Origin: Warburgia ugandensis
Lineage: Eukaryota; Streptophyta; Magnoliopsida; Canellales; Canellaceae
Length of the DNA: 64,000 nt
Reading direction: 5' to 3'
Assembly (NCBI GenBank): GCA_035236585.1
Contig: CP141136.1
Span: forward strand, 32,758,949-32,822,948
Part shown: positions 48,173-61,138 of the stretch, in pieces
Numbering within the stretch: position 1 is the first letter of the stretch
How the letters are laid out: each line of letters opens with the position of its first letter
Notes under the pieces: model-generated
What the model saw: the letters and a program-made list of their open reading frames with translations, nothing else
Told to the model about the DNA's origin: nothing
Databases searched by the model: none
Translations under genes and position numbers: made by a program

Positions 48173-49660
48173 CTAGGTAGGGCATAATTGCATGCTCTGT
48201 GAATATAATTCACTCAACAAGGCTGCTTGTAAATCCCACATCTCCACCTCATCCCAATGCACCACTTGCATTCTTGCATTCACCCTTTCCAAGCCTACAA
48301 TAGTGACAACTTCGTCCTCTGAATCACTACTCAATAGTACGTTGTCATTGTCATCATCGCTTTGAGACACAAGATTCTCTCCCATCTCCTCTGCCAGCCA
48401 TGTGTCATAAACGCATTCCTTTCACATAAATTGTGCAGCGCGCACAATACTTTCACAAGATTAATCTGTGTCCTAAGAGGAAAGGAAGGCACAGACTTGA
48501 GAATGGAAAATCTGACTTTTAAAACATTGAATGTTCTCTCAATTACGTTCCTCAAGGATGCACGTTGATGGTTGGATTTTGTAGTTACTGCATCCCTTAG
48601 CCAAACTCCTTCAGGTGATACCTGGTCTTTCAATAAGGGGCAAGAAACTGTTGTCTATTTGTGTAACCTTATCAACTAGGTAGTACTTCCCTACACCATA
48701 ACCATGTCAATGATTAATGATGAACCATCAAGGTAGAACATATGAATGTGAAAATATTAACACATAATCGATTTCAAGAATTATCAATTGTATGCCTTCT
48801 CTCATAAGAGCTTCTTTCAATGTAGTGGAGTCGTGTGCAGCCCCCTCAAAGTTAGCAAACACATATGTGAATTGCATATCAAAATTACAGCACACAAGAA
48901 CGTTCTATGCTACGAACCCCTTCCTATTATGCCACTTTGTCAATTCATGAGAACCCACACCAAAACTGTAGCTGGAATCAATGTCCCATTTGCAACTCCA
49001 ATGCAACCCTGTAAATAAAATGGCAGATTGAATGTTAAGTGTGTAGCATCCCAAACTGTCAGATTGAAGATTAGAAAAGACAAATGGAGTTACTGTGAAG
49101 TGGTTGTCTCTCTAATAGTTGTTTGTAATCTCTGGGTGGTCTTCTATTGTATGAGGAGCCATAAGGCAATTGAACAATTGTAACAGCGCATGAAGGACCT
49201 TGTGAAAGTTAGTACTGATGGTATAAGTGGACCTGAAAAGATCCTTCATTGCAGGTTCGTACCTCGAGTCCTGATAGATAATTATTAAGAAGGTTTCCAC
49301 CATCTCCTCTACTATCACCCAATGGGTTCTGGATAATAGGCCGGTGTTCTAAAATATACTAATAAGCTTATCAAACTGGAATTGATGCATTATATATAAT
49401 TTTTGAAATCTCGTCCAAATTTCTTCATAAACTTAATGAAATTCCTTGTAATCTTGAGTATTTTCTTCTTCTTCCTTTTTTTGCATACATAAGTTGGGGT
49501 GTTTGCATATGCAGTGCAGTATCCTCCTCCTCACGTTGCATGATTTGTGTAAGTATGTGTGATGCGGTCATGCTTACCACATGTTGCACTTCACGAAGCA
49601 CTTTATCATTGAATGTAGTGCTCTGTGAAACCCCATCTCCCATTGCCTTACATTGTCGCA
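48173..49660 (-). pseudogene. PIF/Harbinger transposase
   Basis: Cut-and-paste DDE transposase of the DDE_Tnp_4 type. On the minus strand: leader beginning MGDGVSQSTTFNDK (about 49640); helix-turn-helix-like region with VIVEEMVETFLIIIYQD and TISTNFHKVLHALLQLFNCL (49318-49112); first catalytic block GCIGVANGTLIPATV near 49010-48970; second block NFDMQFTYVFANFEGAAHDS near 48870; KYYLVDKVTQIDNSFLPLIE near 48690-48630; third block RASLRNVIERTFNVLKVRF near 48570-48510 with the catalytic Glu; acidic C-terminus to 48173. The first catalytic Asp (GAIDGT in the family) is Asn here. At least three frameshifts or stops occur; a gap near 49010-49110 may be an intron. Non-functional. Confidence 0.88.
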
Positions 49661-50207
49661 CATGAAAACAGCTATGAGTAAACAACAACATTTGTGCAAT
49701 AGCTACAGATAATTGTGTCACAACATTTGTGCAAATAGCTACAAACAGAGATAACAACAATATTTTGCTTTTATTTTAAGGAATTTTCAGCAAAGTCTTC
49801 TCTATTTTTCAAACATTTCACAGGTCACGCATGTGGTGCATTACACCTAATAATCAACATTTACAAGCATAGAAAATCAACATTTATAATCATATAATGA
49901 AGCATCTGCTAGATTTCAGTTCAATGTGTTTGTGTAAGCTTCCATTGCTTCTAGGGTACATCTTAGTTGCTGAAGCATGATCCTGTTAAGAGTCAAGGCT
50001 GTTGGAACTATTTATGAATAGAATATTAATAAAAAGGCTGCAATTCACCTGTTGCACATACGCTAGTTGGACAGCTATGGGTGCGAGTTCACTCTTTATC
50101 TCATCATTTGCATAATCATCCTCCATTAGCATTTCTTGACCAATTCTGAGGAGACAGGTAGATGGTTGGGTGAGTTTCCATTTCTTACTAATGGTTTGGG
50201 TGAGTGC

Positions 50208-50210
<3 letters not shown>

Positions 50211-50246
<36 letters not shown>
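50211..50246 (+). repeat. (AT)n microsatellite
   Basis: About 17 uninterrupted AT units. Confidence 0.95.
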
Positions 50247-50248
<2 letters not shown>

Positions 50249-50298
50249 ATAGATACCCCACACCTCAGCGGGAGCTTTGTGCATCAAGCTACCCTTTT

Positions 50299-50329
<31 letters not shown>

Positions 50330-50400
50330 GTATACATACATACATACATACATACATACATACATACATACATACATACATACATACATACATACATACA

Positions 50401-50430
<30 letters not shown>
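50299..50430 (+). repeat. Compound (TAGA)n-(TACA)n microsatellite
   Basis: About eight TAGA units (50299-50330) pass directly into about 25 TACA units (50331-50430), a one-base change of the repeat word. Confidence 0.95.
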
Positions 50431-50431
<1 letters not shown>

Positions 50432-52645
50432 GATAACAAGTTGTACAAGAACACCTTCCACAAATCGAACATGGTCTTTTGGTAACTCCTCCATGGAAGA
50501 AACATATTAATGGAATTATCAGAACAAAGATAGACAGTTGAAAGAAAACAATAGAAAGTTCAATACTTTCTTCTCTCCACATCTGCACCTTTGCAACCAA
50601 ATTATTTCTGAGCTTAGCCAAGTGATAGGAACCGCTCTCACTGCCACATTTAGTTTAATAAGAAAGAAACAAGCATAGCATGCTTTTAACACCAGATCCT
50701 ATCTAGAGTATATGTTGACATCTAAAGTTGATGCTTTTTTTCATTAACATCTTCATCATGAGGCTCAAACACAAGACTTCATTAAAGCCTATTTTTCATA
50801 CAGTACTTCTATCTAATGCATGAAAGAAATGCAGAAAGGACATTGTGAAAGAGTAGGAACTGATTATCTTTAGATTCCTCACAATAAATTCAACATGAAT
50901 GTGAAATTCTCACACCCAATTGCAATATGCACAAGAAGAAAGATACAACATGTCATGTTCTAAAATCTAAAGCAAACATACTTATATGATATCACATACC
51001 ATGTGATACTACATAAAGATGTATTAAGCTTTATAAAGACCCACTCAATGTTATTTAGAAAAAGAAATTGTTGCTATCACTCATCATAACAACTAGCAAA
51101 GCCCCATAGTTTAAATTACAAATGTAGCAGTAACAAACAAAAATCATGACAATTAACTAGACATGATTATAGCAAGATTTCAATACCCTTGAAATTCCTT
51201 TGCTTAGGAAATGCATAGCAAGTTGAATTATAAGCAACTGTAGAGTAGAAGCACAAAAGCACCATAGACAAACAACCTAAACTAAGACACTTTCTAGAGT
51301 GCCTGAACAGATAAGATAACCAATGCTTAAAAACTAATTGAGGGCAGTAAGTCTACTTAATTCTAAGATCAAGCTTTGTAGGTTTGAACCAAAATTATTC
51401 CATAAGCTCAAACATTGAGCTTCAAGTTCAAAATCAATCATAACATGTCCTTCTCCAACCAAGGAAAGTCAATGAATAGATCTTAATGGAGTCCAATGCA
51501 GATTGTCCACAAAAAAAAAATGAAACAGATAAACCAATTGGCTTCTAAGATTGATTGAAGCCTCTTGACCCAGTTTTTTTCTTACTCCACCAACTGAAAG
51601 AAAAGAATCCTTACTCACTCCCTACGTTGCATAGCATCAGGCACACCAGTAGGCAATTGATTCCATTAAAGAAGGAAACAAGGAGCCTAACTAGAGGGTG
51701 ACTATCCAAATTTCTCAATGTTGATAAATTACAAGAACCATAAGAGCTTCTATAATTAATTGACATCTCTTTTCAATTTGAAGGGCACAAATTGAACTCT
51801 TATGCCACCTCCCATGTTCTCCTTGGCCGCACAAGAAAGATAGTTCTTTCAAACTAAAACAAAAGAAGGTTGATTTTGGGATAGCAAAGTTTCTAAAAGA
51901 ATGAAAAGTATCCACTCAAGAGTATACGATGGGAGTGGTGAGATTGAACAAGTTCTTGTACTTGAGTATTCAACAAAGGCTTGTCACAGCTACATTAAGG
52001 AGGCAAGTGGCTCAGACGTGAGGCTTAGTCATATCATATATGTTAAAACAAGCACAGAAGATCTAAAGAGAAAAAATTTCAATAGACCAACTAGGTGGTC
52101 AGTATTGTCTTGATCTAGCATGATGCCCAAGTTTTCAGCCCCACATGAGCACATGTATGCAAGACTGGAATTGGAACCAGTAAATTTGTAGATCATCAAA
52201 AGATGACAGACATGATTGTTGTCCTATGTTAAACCAATCTTCCAACTAGAAAGGACACTCCATTAGTATATAAAATTTGATGGAAAATTTTTGGTCATCA
52301 AATTTGAAGCTTGACAATGTTGGCATTCTTAATTTGTATTTTGGAGTTGCCTTAGTGTATCTCAGAGTTTAGACTTGATATTATAAGTGAAAAGCAATAA
52401 CCTCATACAAAAGTTTTAATAATAGAAGATGACACCAAATGTCTTATCATATGTAATATATAATGACAATTGGATTAAAAAATGCTTATAGAGGTCCAAT
52501 ATGGAAACACACTAAAACGTTTCAAATAACAAAAGCCACAAAAGTGATTCTAATCAAACTATATAGGTCTCCTCGAAAGTTCACTCTCCTACAAGTGCAT
52601 CCTCACATACAACAGTTATCTCCCCTGCGGCCAACTAGTAAAAAC

Positions 52646-53687
52646 CTACCTAAAGCCTAGGTTTGTTTGTTGCAAAACATTGAACGCCTTAACTCTTTCT
52701 AACTCCATCAAACCCTCCAAACTATCCAATGCAGTCATCCATGACATGTTGTCTAGACCTGCAAGTCTTTTTAGCCTTGATATAATGGAAGAATCAATGA
52801 AAGAATGGGGATCATTAGATGTTAAGGACGGTGCTTGACTAGAGGTGGGAATCGAAGATGATGTTGTGGAGGTAGCTGGGTGGACATGGGGTTGCAGAAG
52901 GTCTTGAGATGGATCTTGTGGGTGCAATCCATCATTTTCTCTTTCTACTTCCTCCCCATAATATGGAACCTATGAGTCAAATGCATCAGTATCCACATTT
53001 GACATATCCGATCTATATACTTCCTCAACCATTTTTGTGTATTGACTGTCAACCATGCTCGATTCTCCTAGTGCCTCATCTTCTATAGAAATATTAATCC
53101 TAGAGCAGAATTCCCCTGTGGCACTACTCCCCCCAACATCGTCTCCAAGTGTTCATAGTTCCATAAGTTATTTCCAAATAAACAATGAGCCTCCGGATTT
53201 GACTATACAAACACATAAAAATTTGTAAGGGCATTATAAAGGTTGTAAAGTACTAAAGTGTCAGAGTAGCGCATTACCACCAAGCAGATATTCACAATCT
53301 TTGGAGTTGCAAGAAAGCAATTTCTCTCCACGTCCCACCCTAATCCTAAGTCTCCATTCTTCAACTGTGCAAGTGTAATGTACTTGCTCTTAAAAAGCCT
53401 TATTTTCTATTCAACTACTTCATCATCAAATCAACTCCAAATTGGATTTTGAAGCAAAGTAGTAATTCCTTAACCACCGCACCCTTCGGCATACTTCTAA
53501 TTGCAATGATTTTATCCTCTCTGATTTCATTATAGAGTGTTTCAAGGATAAAGTCCTATTGTTCTGTAGTCCATTTATTATAAGGGCCCTTGTCTTCCTC
53601 AACTACGCCTTCAAACACATTGTCTAGATCTTTGCCATCAATTAGATTAGGTGTCACAAGAACTCTATCCTTTCTTTTGTGTGGCAT
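52646..53687 (-). pseudogene. Myb/SANT-like DNA-binding ORF of the PIF element
   Basis: Starts MPHKRKDRVLVTP at 53687 on the minus strand, continues FEGVVEEDKGPYNKWTTEQ, then stop, then DFILETLYNEIRE (Trp-led helix region of plant Myb/SANT-like proteins, about 53570). Next comes a YITLAQLKNGDLGLGWDVER-like stretch near 53390-53320 (the L....GWD signature of the family) and a Ser-rich middle. It ends with the open frame 52927-52646 (IISRLKRLAGLDNMSWMTAL and LEGLMELERVKAFNVL), the leucine-rich C-terminus. PIF/Harbinger transposition needs such a partner protein to bring the transposase to the DNA ends and nucleus. Three or more inactivating stops or shifts. Confidence 0.75.
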
Positions 53688-56600
53688 CTAAAAAGAAATA
53701 TAATTGCTATTTAGGCTATCAAAATGTCTCAAATAGATCATACGAATAAGAAGATGCATCAGAAGAGTGTAGTTGAAAGCAATGCAGTTACTAATCTTTC
53801 AACTTGATGTAATAGATTAGAGGCGAATTCAAGAAAACACTATGAAGCTTCCTTACACCATGCCCTATATGTGAAGTATCTATCCTTCTCTGAATATGAG
53901 GTCAGATTCCATATATGTACCATTCACATCAGTTCTTTTTCTTTTCCATTTTTTTTTTATTTGTTCAAATAGTCACATGATCAACCAAATAAGATCATTT
54001 GATTCCATGTGTCCCATTAGAGATCATGGTTAATAGTAGGATTACAAACAAAATTACCATGCAATGTGTTTAATATGCAAGAGGTGTCCAAGGTGTTTTC
54101 TAGAATTGATCTAAGAAGTGTGTATCATTAGATATGGTTTAGAGTAGTCTAATAAATAAAAAACAACCTTCAAAACTCAAGGACCTTATTCATGGCTACT
54201 TAAACTCAAGGACTGTTTAACCTCAGTTGGGCATGTTCTAACTCTGACAACATTCAGAGTCTGCTAATACATGGGAATAGCATTCAAAGTTTCTAATAGA
54301 TCATATCAAGCAGCATTTGTAGCAGCAGTAGTTGCAGTGGCACCTACATCTTTGATTGATTCCCTCCAAGCCAAATCTCTTGCACTGTTCTTGTCAAAAA
54401 AATTGATCACAAAATTTGGTGGTGTAACAACTAGTTGGATCGGATCTCCATGATGCATTTGTCAACTAGATCAATTGCTTCTTCCACCATCATACCACTC
54501 CGGTAGTGCCTATCCATTATCGAAAGGGAAAAGTAGGATCAATAGCCAAAGGCACCTTTCTCAATCTTGTAGAGGGTACCAATGTAGTCAATGTAGTAGA
54601 GAGATGGACTAGTTCCCTTGTCATAATCAGCCAAGAGAAGGTTAAGCATGCAAGGGCTTTGGAACAATAATCAATTGGAATGTTGTTGCAAGTACCTATA
54701 ACAACTATTGTATTGGGCACTAATGCAAACCAGGAGGTGACATGGACTATATGACTTACCCAAGAGTTACGAGCTTCAGGTTCAGCTATCAATAGAGACC
54801 CAAGAGCATCATCTTTGCTCCAAGTTAATATGGTTCCTTTTTTAATGAGGCCAACAAAAATTTTTGCTTTTTCAATTGACATACAAAACTAGGGTTATGA
54901 CTAGAAGAGTCTTACAAGATATAAGGGATGGAAGCAATAGCTGAGGGCACGAATTTGACCTTAGAACACAACAAAAAGAACAGAGAGAAGCATTTCATTT
55001 GAAAAAGTTGGATGAATGCATCTCAGTGGCACAATCAAAAGGGCATGACTATTAGTAGAAAATTAGTTGAAGCAGTCAATAAACATATAGGGGCCATGGA
55101 GAAGTTGACGAGGCTTGTCCTCAAGTTGAACTCTATGAAATTGATAGTCGTTGCAAACTCTAGATCTAGTAAACCCAAAGATGATGCAGATAACATGGAG
55201 ATACTTCGTTATGGCAACAAAGCACGGTTCATAAACTAAATGAGCTATTCACAGATGTTCTTAGATTAAAAATTCAAACCAAAACATATACATCTCAACA
55301 CCCACAATTACACCAAAAAGTTCATATAGTTACATCAGAGGCCATTAAGAATCTATGAAACACCACTTCAAACCCAAAATCAAGGAGTAAATTTCAACAT
55401 CTGAAACTTAGAATAAAGAAGTAATGGCTAATAGAACATCAACTTGCAAAAATTCCAATGAGAGAAATAGTAACATGAGGATGGAGAATACCTTGATTCC
55501 TAAGCTACAATGTTTGAGGAGTATGGGATTGTCACATGAGGATGCCGTGAAAAGTTGTTGTGGTGTCCTGGATTTTGATGCTGAAGAGCATTGATGAGGT
55601 ATTTAGGGACTTAATAGAAAGAGAATGATGATCTCTTTCTCTTTGTTACATACCATTTGTTTCCATTTTTTTATTATTAAAAAACACAATTCTCCAAAGA
55701 TTATAGCATACCAAAGAATATCACAATATGGCATTTCACATGTTCGAACAATTTATAGAAAAGAATTTTTTTAGCTAGCTCTTGGAGATTGGATATTCCT
55801 TCCATATCTATTCATTAGCCTAGCTGCTACAATGTTAATGGAAGTAACAAAGCTAGTAGAGAACCAATTCTCTAAAGGGTAGCTTGGTGAGCGAAGCCCC
55901 TGCATATGCAAGATCCGGAGAAGGGGCAGACTACAAAAGGTCAATAGTATGAAGCATTATCTTGCATTTTTGTGAGAGACCATTTTCCATGCCTCAAACC
56001 TATGACATTAAGATCACACAAGGACAACTCTATTGCTGCACGAAGGCTTCCTTCAGTGGAGAACCAATTTTGATAACAAATTTCCTTGTCGTTATTGAGG
56101 CATCTTAATAGAGGAAGCTTGGTGAGTTTATCCTTCTTTTTGGCAATGCCATATAGAGAGGAGTCTGGTTTGTACCATAGTTCTCCCACATTGTGCATAC
56201 ATCCATTGAGCAATCTGAGCTGCCACCTGGGATGTAGGTTTGAAGATATCTAGGAACTGCAAATGCGACTTGGGCTAGTCCTGTAATAGCTAAGTTCCAC
56301 AAATACTATGCACATTGGCATTGATAATCAATGCAAGGATGTAATGAAACTATAATGTAGATTTGCATAAGGGAATTTGTGGTCTTAACTAAGAAAGTTG
56401 TTCTTCAAGGAATTCTCCGTATATGCTTTATAGCTTAGTTAGAAAATACTCAAAGGTGGACACTGACTTTGATACTTAGAGCATAGGTTCTAAGTTCTAA
56501 CTGAGGGAAGTAAGGATGAGGTTGTATTGTAGAACAAATTGATTAAAGCTAAGGTTTCTATGCTCTAGCATAGTATTTGTGCTCAGTAATGCCTATGCCA

Positions 56601-57223
56601 AGAGCTTAGATTCTTTGAAGGGTAACTTGATCCCTTCTACATATAGACAACATTACAAGAGCTAAAATCGTAGACCTAAAATCATAAGTGATACATAGAA
56701 ACCTAAAATAGCAATCACAACCCTAGATGAGTAAAACCCAGAAATCAGAACTTTATTTTTTATAAACAAGCCCAAAATCGCAGCCTTAGAAGAGAACAAA
56801 TGGGAGAATCAATAGCTAACCTCTATCACAACAACAAAACAAGAACATAAAAGCAACTATACCCCAAAACTAGAAACATTAGAAGAGAAATTGCAAGTCC
56901 TCATAAGAGAAAAAGTGACAAAAGGGGGAGAATACCTGTTGGCTAGAGACGAATGAGGGAGCAAAGTTGTCCCTTATAGCAGGAAGAAAACTCCATTGAT
57001 TTTGTACAGAGAGGCTGAACAAGAAAGGCAGTAGACTTTTGGGACTGAACCAAAAAACTTTAGTAGATTTTCTTCTCTAGTAGGTCGTGAGCTTCTTTGC
57101 GGGAGGAAGAAGGAGAGAAGAGAGAATCAAGCTCTCATTTCTTCTCTCTCTAAAAAAACATGTATTGAAGTTGATTTTTCTCGCTCTAGAAACCATGGAA
57201 TTTTACACTATAAATAGGGATTG
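53688..57223 (-). other. Unidentified cargo in the PIF element
   Basis: About 3.5 kb between the Myb/SANT ORF and the right subterminal repeats. A TATA-like box (57208-57217) is followed leftwards by a CT-rich leader and a donor-like CAG/GTATTC at 56936/56935; a second AAG/GTATTC donor-like site lies near 55493. Open minus frames at 56302-56105, 56213-55941 and 54882-54517 contain protein-like text (FAVPRYLQTYIPGGSSD; EICYQNWFSTEGSLRAAIEL; GTILTWSKDDALGSLLIAEP), but I recognise no family. It could be the 5' exons and introns of the Myb/SANT gene, captured host sequence or an older insertion. Confidence 0.4.
57208..57217 (-). promoter_or_regulatory. Putative TATA box of the PIF element's minus-strand transcript
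   Basis: The minus strand reads CTATTTATAG, followed about 40-100 bp later by a CT-rich leader (TAGAGAGAGAAG and TCTCTCTTCTCTCC words). It points into the element, towards the Myb/SANT ORF and transposase. Confidence 0.5.
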
Positions 57224-57331
57224 ACATATCTCTGATAACACCAATATATCAATTATGACAATGTTAAATAAACCTGATATCTCACATATGCCTAAGATAA
57301 TGCAATTAAATAAACCTGATATGTCACATAT
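57224..57331. repeat. Right subterminal repeat zone, inner half
   Basis: Loosely tandem units of about 50 bp (GTTAAATAAACCTGATAT, CTCACATATGCCTAAGATA). The units continue across LTR D into 60313-60405 (CATATGCCCAAGATATCATT, GACATGATATCCC), showing that the LTR landed inside this array. Confidence 0.7.
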
Positions 57332-60312
57332 TGTAATATCCTTAATTTTAAAGATAAAATAGGAAATTATTAAATAAATTAAAATAAAAATTTATGGATG
57401 AAATTTTTTCCTAAAAACATAATAATTTGAAAGTGCTCGTCGATACGAGTCCAATGCCACCAAGAACGCGAAAAATGGAGCTCAAACGAGAGAGTTATGA
57501 GCCGTCAAAGTTGTAAGGGCAAATTGGTCTTTTAACAGAAACGTGTTACACAGGGGTCCAAATTGATAACGGCACCCCTGTCTACACACGTCTCTACCAG
57601 TCCGGCGAAATCGCCGGAGAGACATGGGAAGAGACGTGTGGGGAAGAGTTTCTCTTCCCCAAGACTCTAAAACCCTATATCTATGCTCTTCTAGGAGCCA
57701 AAACGCTCCACTTTGAGCGTTTTCCCTGAGTGCTACGCAAAACCCTAGCCCTTCAAAAAACTTGGATTTTCCGGCGAGTGGAACCCCGGCAACACGAGCA
57801 ACACCAGTCAGGCGCAAGGTAAGCTTCAAATCCATGTTTTTTCTGTATTTATTAATTAGAAAATTAATTAGGAAAACGTTTAAAAATTAGGAAAAATCAG
57901 ATTTTTTTAGGAACTTTAGGCACGCTACTGTTGGAGCGTGATTTCACGGACCAAACCGTTTCCGTTTAAAAATCGCACCGTCCAACTAGTGCACAAGAGA
58001 CCCAAGAGCATACCCTTTAAATTTGGGAGTGATCCAACGGTGGATTTCTCCAGAAAACCCAAAAACCAGTACCTAGGGAGGATTTTAGGAACTTAGGAAA
58101 AATCATTTAAAAACCATGATTTTTGGAAAAATCAGTGCAAAATGAGGGCATAAATGGATTCTAGAGAGAATTCTGAAGAAAATGGAGCAAAAATCACGCA
58201 AAACGGAGCTCTGTAGCTCCGCCGGAGGCGACCGGAATCCGGTCGTCTTCTCCGGCGTCGGCAACGGCGTCGGTGCCCTGGCGCTGACGCCAGGACGCAC
58301 AGGGAGATGACGTCAGATGACGTTGGCGTCGCGCGCGCGCGGACCGGCCCCGGTTGGCTGTCGCGGTGGGACCGGGACGCGGCGCGTCTTGGCGACCGTG
58401 ACCCACGCGCGCGTGCGTCACGGTGTCGAAGACGCACGGCACGCGTCCCGTGTGACGTCTGCGTTAGTATGCATCTTCGTGGCGCCGGTACAAGCCGGTG
58501 TAAACTGGCGGAAAAGGGTGCCGCCGGTTTAAACCACCTTATGGTGGTCCGGCAGGCCCCATTTGAGGGTAGTTTTCACTAAAACTTGATTTTTGGGAGC
58601 TAGAGAGGTCCAAATCACGATATGGAAGAGGCGTTGTGACCGTATTGACGACGCGGACCTAGTTTTAACTTAAAAACTTAGAAATGACCACTTTTTATTT
58701 AAAAAAATTTTAAAATAGTGATGTGACATGTACAGATACTCTTGAACATACCAATTAAAGGGAGTTATTAGCAAGCTAGTGGCCTCACACTGAGGTAGGT
58801 GACGACAACTAATGTTTTGTCTTGATTTTTAAACCATGTTTAAACATAGCATCATGTGTGATTGTGTTTTAAAATGCAATTATTATTTACCGTGGATTTC
58901 ATCGACATTGCGTACAGTATGGTTATTCCAAATTGAAATCTTTTACTGAATAAACTTATTTAAAATATTTTTACAAGCATGATGTTAATTAGTTATGCTT
59001 AATTAGAGACTTATTTCTATTATATATATAGAAAATGCATGGATTTACATGGAAATGAGAATAGAGACTTATTAGCTGGTCCTTTGATAGGCTAACCCCA
59101 GGATGAGGGGCATGTCTTGAGGATTGCAAGCTATAAGTGCTCTTGAGTTTTTGCATATACATATGATTTTCGTGTTTTATATTTGATGACGGGTGCTCTC
59201 GCCCGGTGGGCGTCATGCTAGGAGGGATAGGGCCGGCCACCCACCTTCCGAGATTATGATGTGATGAGTTTGTGATATGATAGACACCTGCCCATAGATG
59301 GCATTCGGTAGGGGTTTGGTAACATGGATAGTCCACACTACCGGTCTGAGCCTTTCCATGGGGACAGACGCTAAGTCTCCCGTTATGGTGTCGACGGGGA
59401 GCGGCGGTGGTTGATACCCATGGAGGGTTGCCATTGCAGCATGATGACCCATATTCTTGTTATGTGTGCATGTATGATGAGCATGGTTATGGATGGTATG
59501 CCTGGGTGTGACGACACTCAGAGGTTGACTATGTGTACTCCTGATCAGGGATGTTAGTGCGATGTGGTAGGACCCATTACCTTAGGGTGCCCTTATTCTG
59601 GATGTATGCTCCATTTTATTGATTCATGTCATGTTTTAACTCCGTGAATTTCATGTTTTAGCATATGGAATAAATTGGCATTTATTGAACATGGCATTAT
59701 GATATCACTATCTTCATAAATGTTAGATTTTTCATCAGTATTGTTCATTATTTCTTGCATTTATTACATTAATTGTCTATGTACCTACACAAGTGATAGC
59801 TTGCTGAGGCATTGCTTTGTTTTGCAATGCCTTAGATCTCGAGCGCGATAACAGGAAAGGCAAGGCTGTTGAGAAGCCGTGAGAGCCGTCAAGACCATTT
59901 TTCTATAGTGTTAGACAGTGATGTGAGTCATTAAACAGGATTATCATTTGGATTTTATTATGGACTGCATACTTTATATTTGGATGTGATTTAGATGTTT
60001 GGACATATGTTGGACATTTATATGGGATGGTATGATGGATAGACCCTGGGCCATATTATTATTGTCTTTTGGACGTTTATTTGATTTAAAATAAAGGCGC
60101 CTATTTATTTGACGTTGATTTATACGCGGATTATTTATTTATGTTTAAATTACATGTACGCCATTTTGAGAAAGGAAAACTAACACCCGAAATTTTTAAG
60201 ATAGGTTTAGTAAAATGTTAAATAAAACTTTTCTCATGGGATCCCAAATGCTCTTAATTAAAATGCCATTATTATAATAAAAAAAAATGTCTTGAAAATC
60301 CGGGGTGTTACA
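57332..60312 (+). mobile_element. Solo LTR D (Ty3/gypsy-type, 2981 bp)
   Basis: Begins TGTAATATCC and ends GGGGTGTTACA, flanked by a perfect 5-bp TSD CATAT (57327-57331 and 60313-60317). It has no gag-pol inside. It shares the AATTGATAACGGCACCCC block (57560-57577) with LTRs A, B and E and the GAGGCGTTGTG block (about 58630) with LTR A. Donor-like sites lie at 57819 (AAG/GTAAGC) and 58795 (GAG/GTAGGT). A GC-rich core (58200-58560) gives several overlapping Arg/Ala-rich open frames that are not credible genes. Insertion is inside the PIF element, so D is younger than that element. Confidence 0.88.
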
Positions 60313-60405
60313 CATATGCCCAAGATATCATTGTTAAATGAGCTACATATTTGAGATATGACATGATATCCCATAAATGCCCAAAAAATATAGTTAAATA
60401 AACTC
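60313..60405. repeat. Right subterminal repeat zone, outer half
   Basis: Continuation of the array interrupted by LTR D. It contains GATATC at about 60325 and 60367 with GAGATATG between them, and GCCCAAAAAATATAGTTAAA-type units. Confidence 0.65.
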
Positions 60406-61138
60406 CCTTTAGTTTTTCATCCTCCTTATGTGTTATTTTTTTAAATTCTGATATTACCCCTCTATTTCTTTTTGTTAATACGTTCTAATAGACTTGTTAT
60501 TGTGCCTAATTTCTCACTTCATTAATCAAATAAAATCTCTAAAATTGATTGTGCTAGATAGAATATATTAAGAATAAAAAGACCCAAGTTTTAGATTTTC
60601 AATTTGCATTCAAAAAGGCATCAAATGAAGAGCTTAAATTCCACTACTTGTTGTTGTTAATGTGAATAGTAACAATATTTTGCTTATGTTTTAAACTTGA
60701 ATTATTTTAATTTATTGTGTGTTTTTTTATTGATCCAAAGCATTTATTATGTTTTAATTTTTGCATTAAGAAGAGTTTTATATCAATTTTAGTGAGAAAT
60801 CGAAGTTTAAATTGTTGAATTTCATTGAATAAGCTTAATAAATACTCTTGCATATGTTGGTGAACATGGTGTGTTTACGATTGAATATCTAACTATTGGT
60901 TTTTTTTTTTTTGAAATCTAACTGTACCATTAGATTCCTTGCTATCTAATTGTATTAGATGCTATGTTCACTAAAACTTTCTATCAGGAAGTCATCAAAC
61001 TTAATGGCCAAAGTTGGTAACTTAATCATGCTTGCATATGTGAGGTAGCAGGTTTGTTAGAACATAATAAGAGAGAGAAATAGAGAAGGGTAATATTGAA
61101 ATTTAAAAAAACTAACACCAAAGGAGGATGGAAACTAA
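60406..61138. other. AT-rich interior next to the right PIF terminus
   Basis: Very AT-rich; no gene or second repeat family recognised. Confidence 0.45.

Larger units (their letters stand above)
49761..52645. other. PIF element interior between transposase and Myb/SANT ORF
   Basis: AT-rich, with a compound microsatellite at 50211-50430. The frames over it encode only YVCM-type repeats. Frame 51715-51915 minus has no motif. No gene recognised. Confidence 0.45.

Noticed and set aside
50207-50621. Overlapping minus-strand frames rich in Tyr-Val-Cys-Met
   Set aside because: Produced by the (TACA)n microsatellite; the repeated residues follow the DNA period.
58103-58582. Arg/Ala-rich frames of 65-101 codons on both strands
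   Set aside because: Composition effect of the GC-rich core of solo LTR D; frames overlap in several registers and lack protein motifs.
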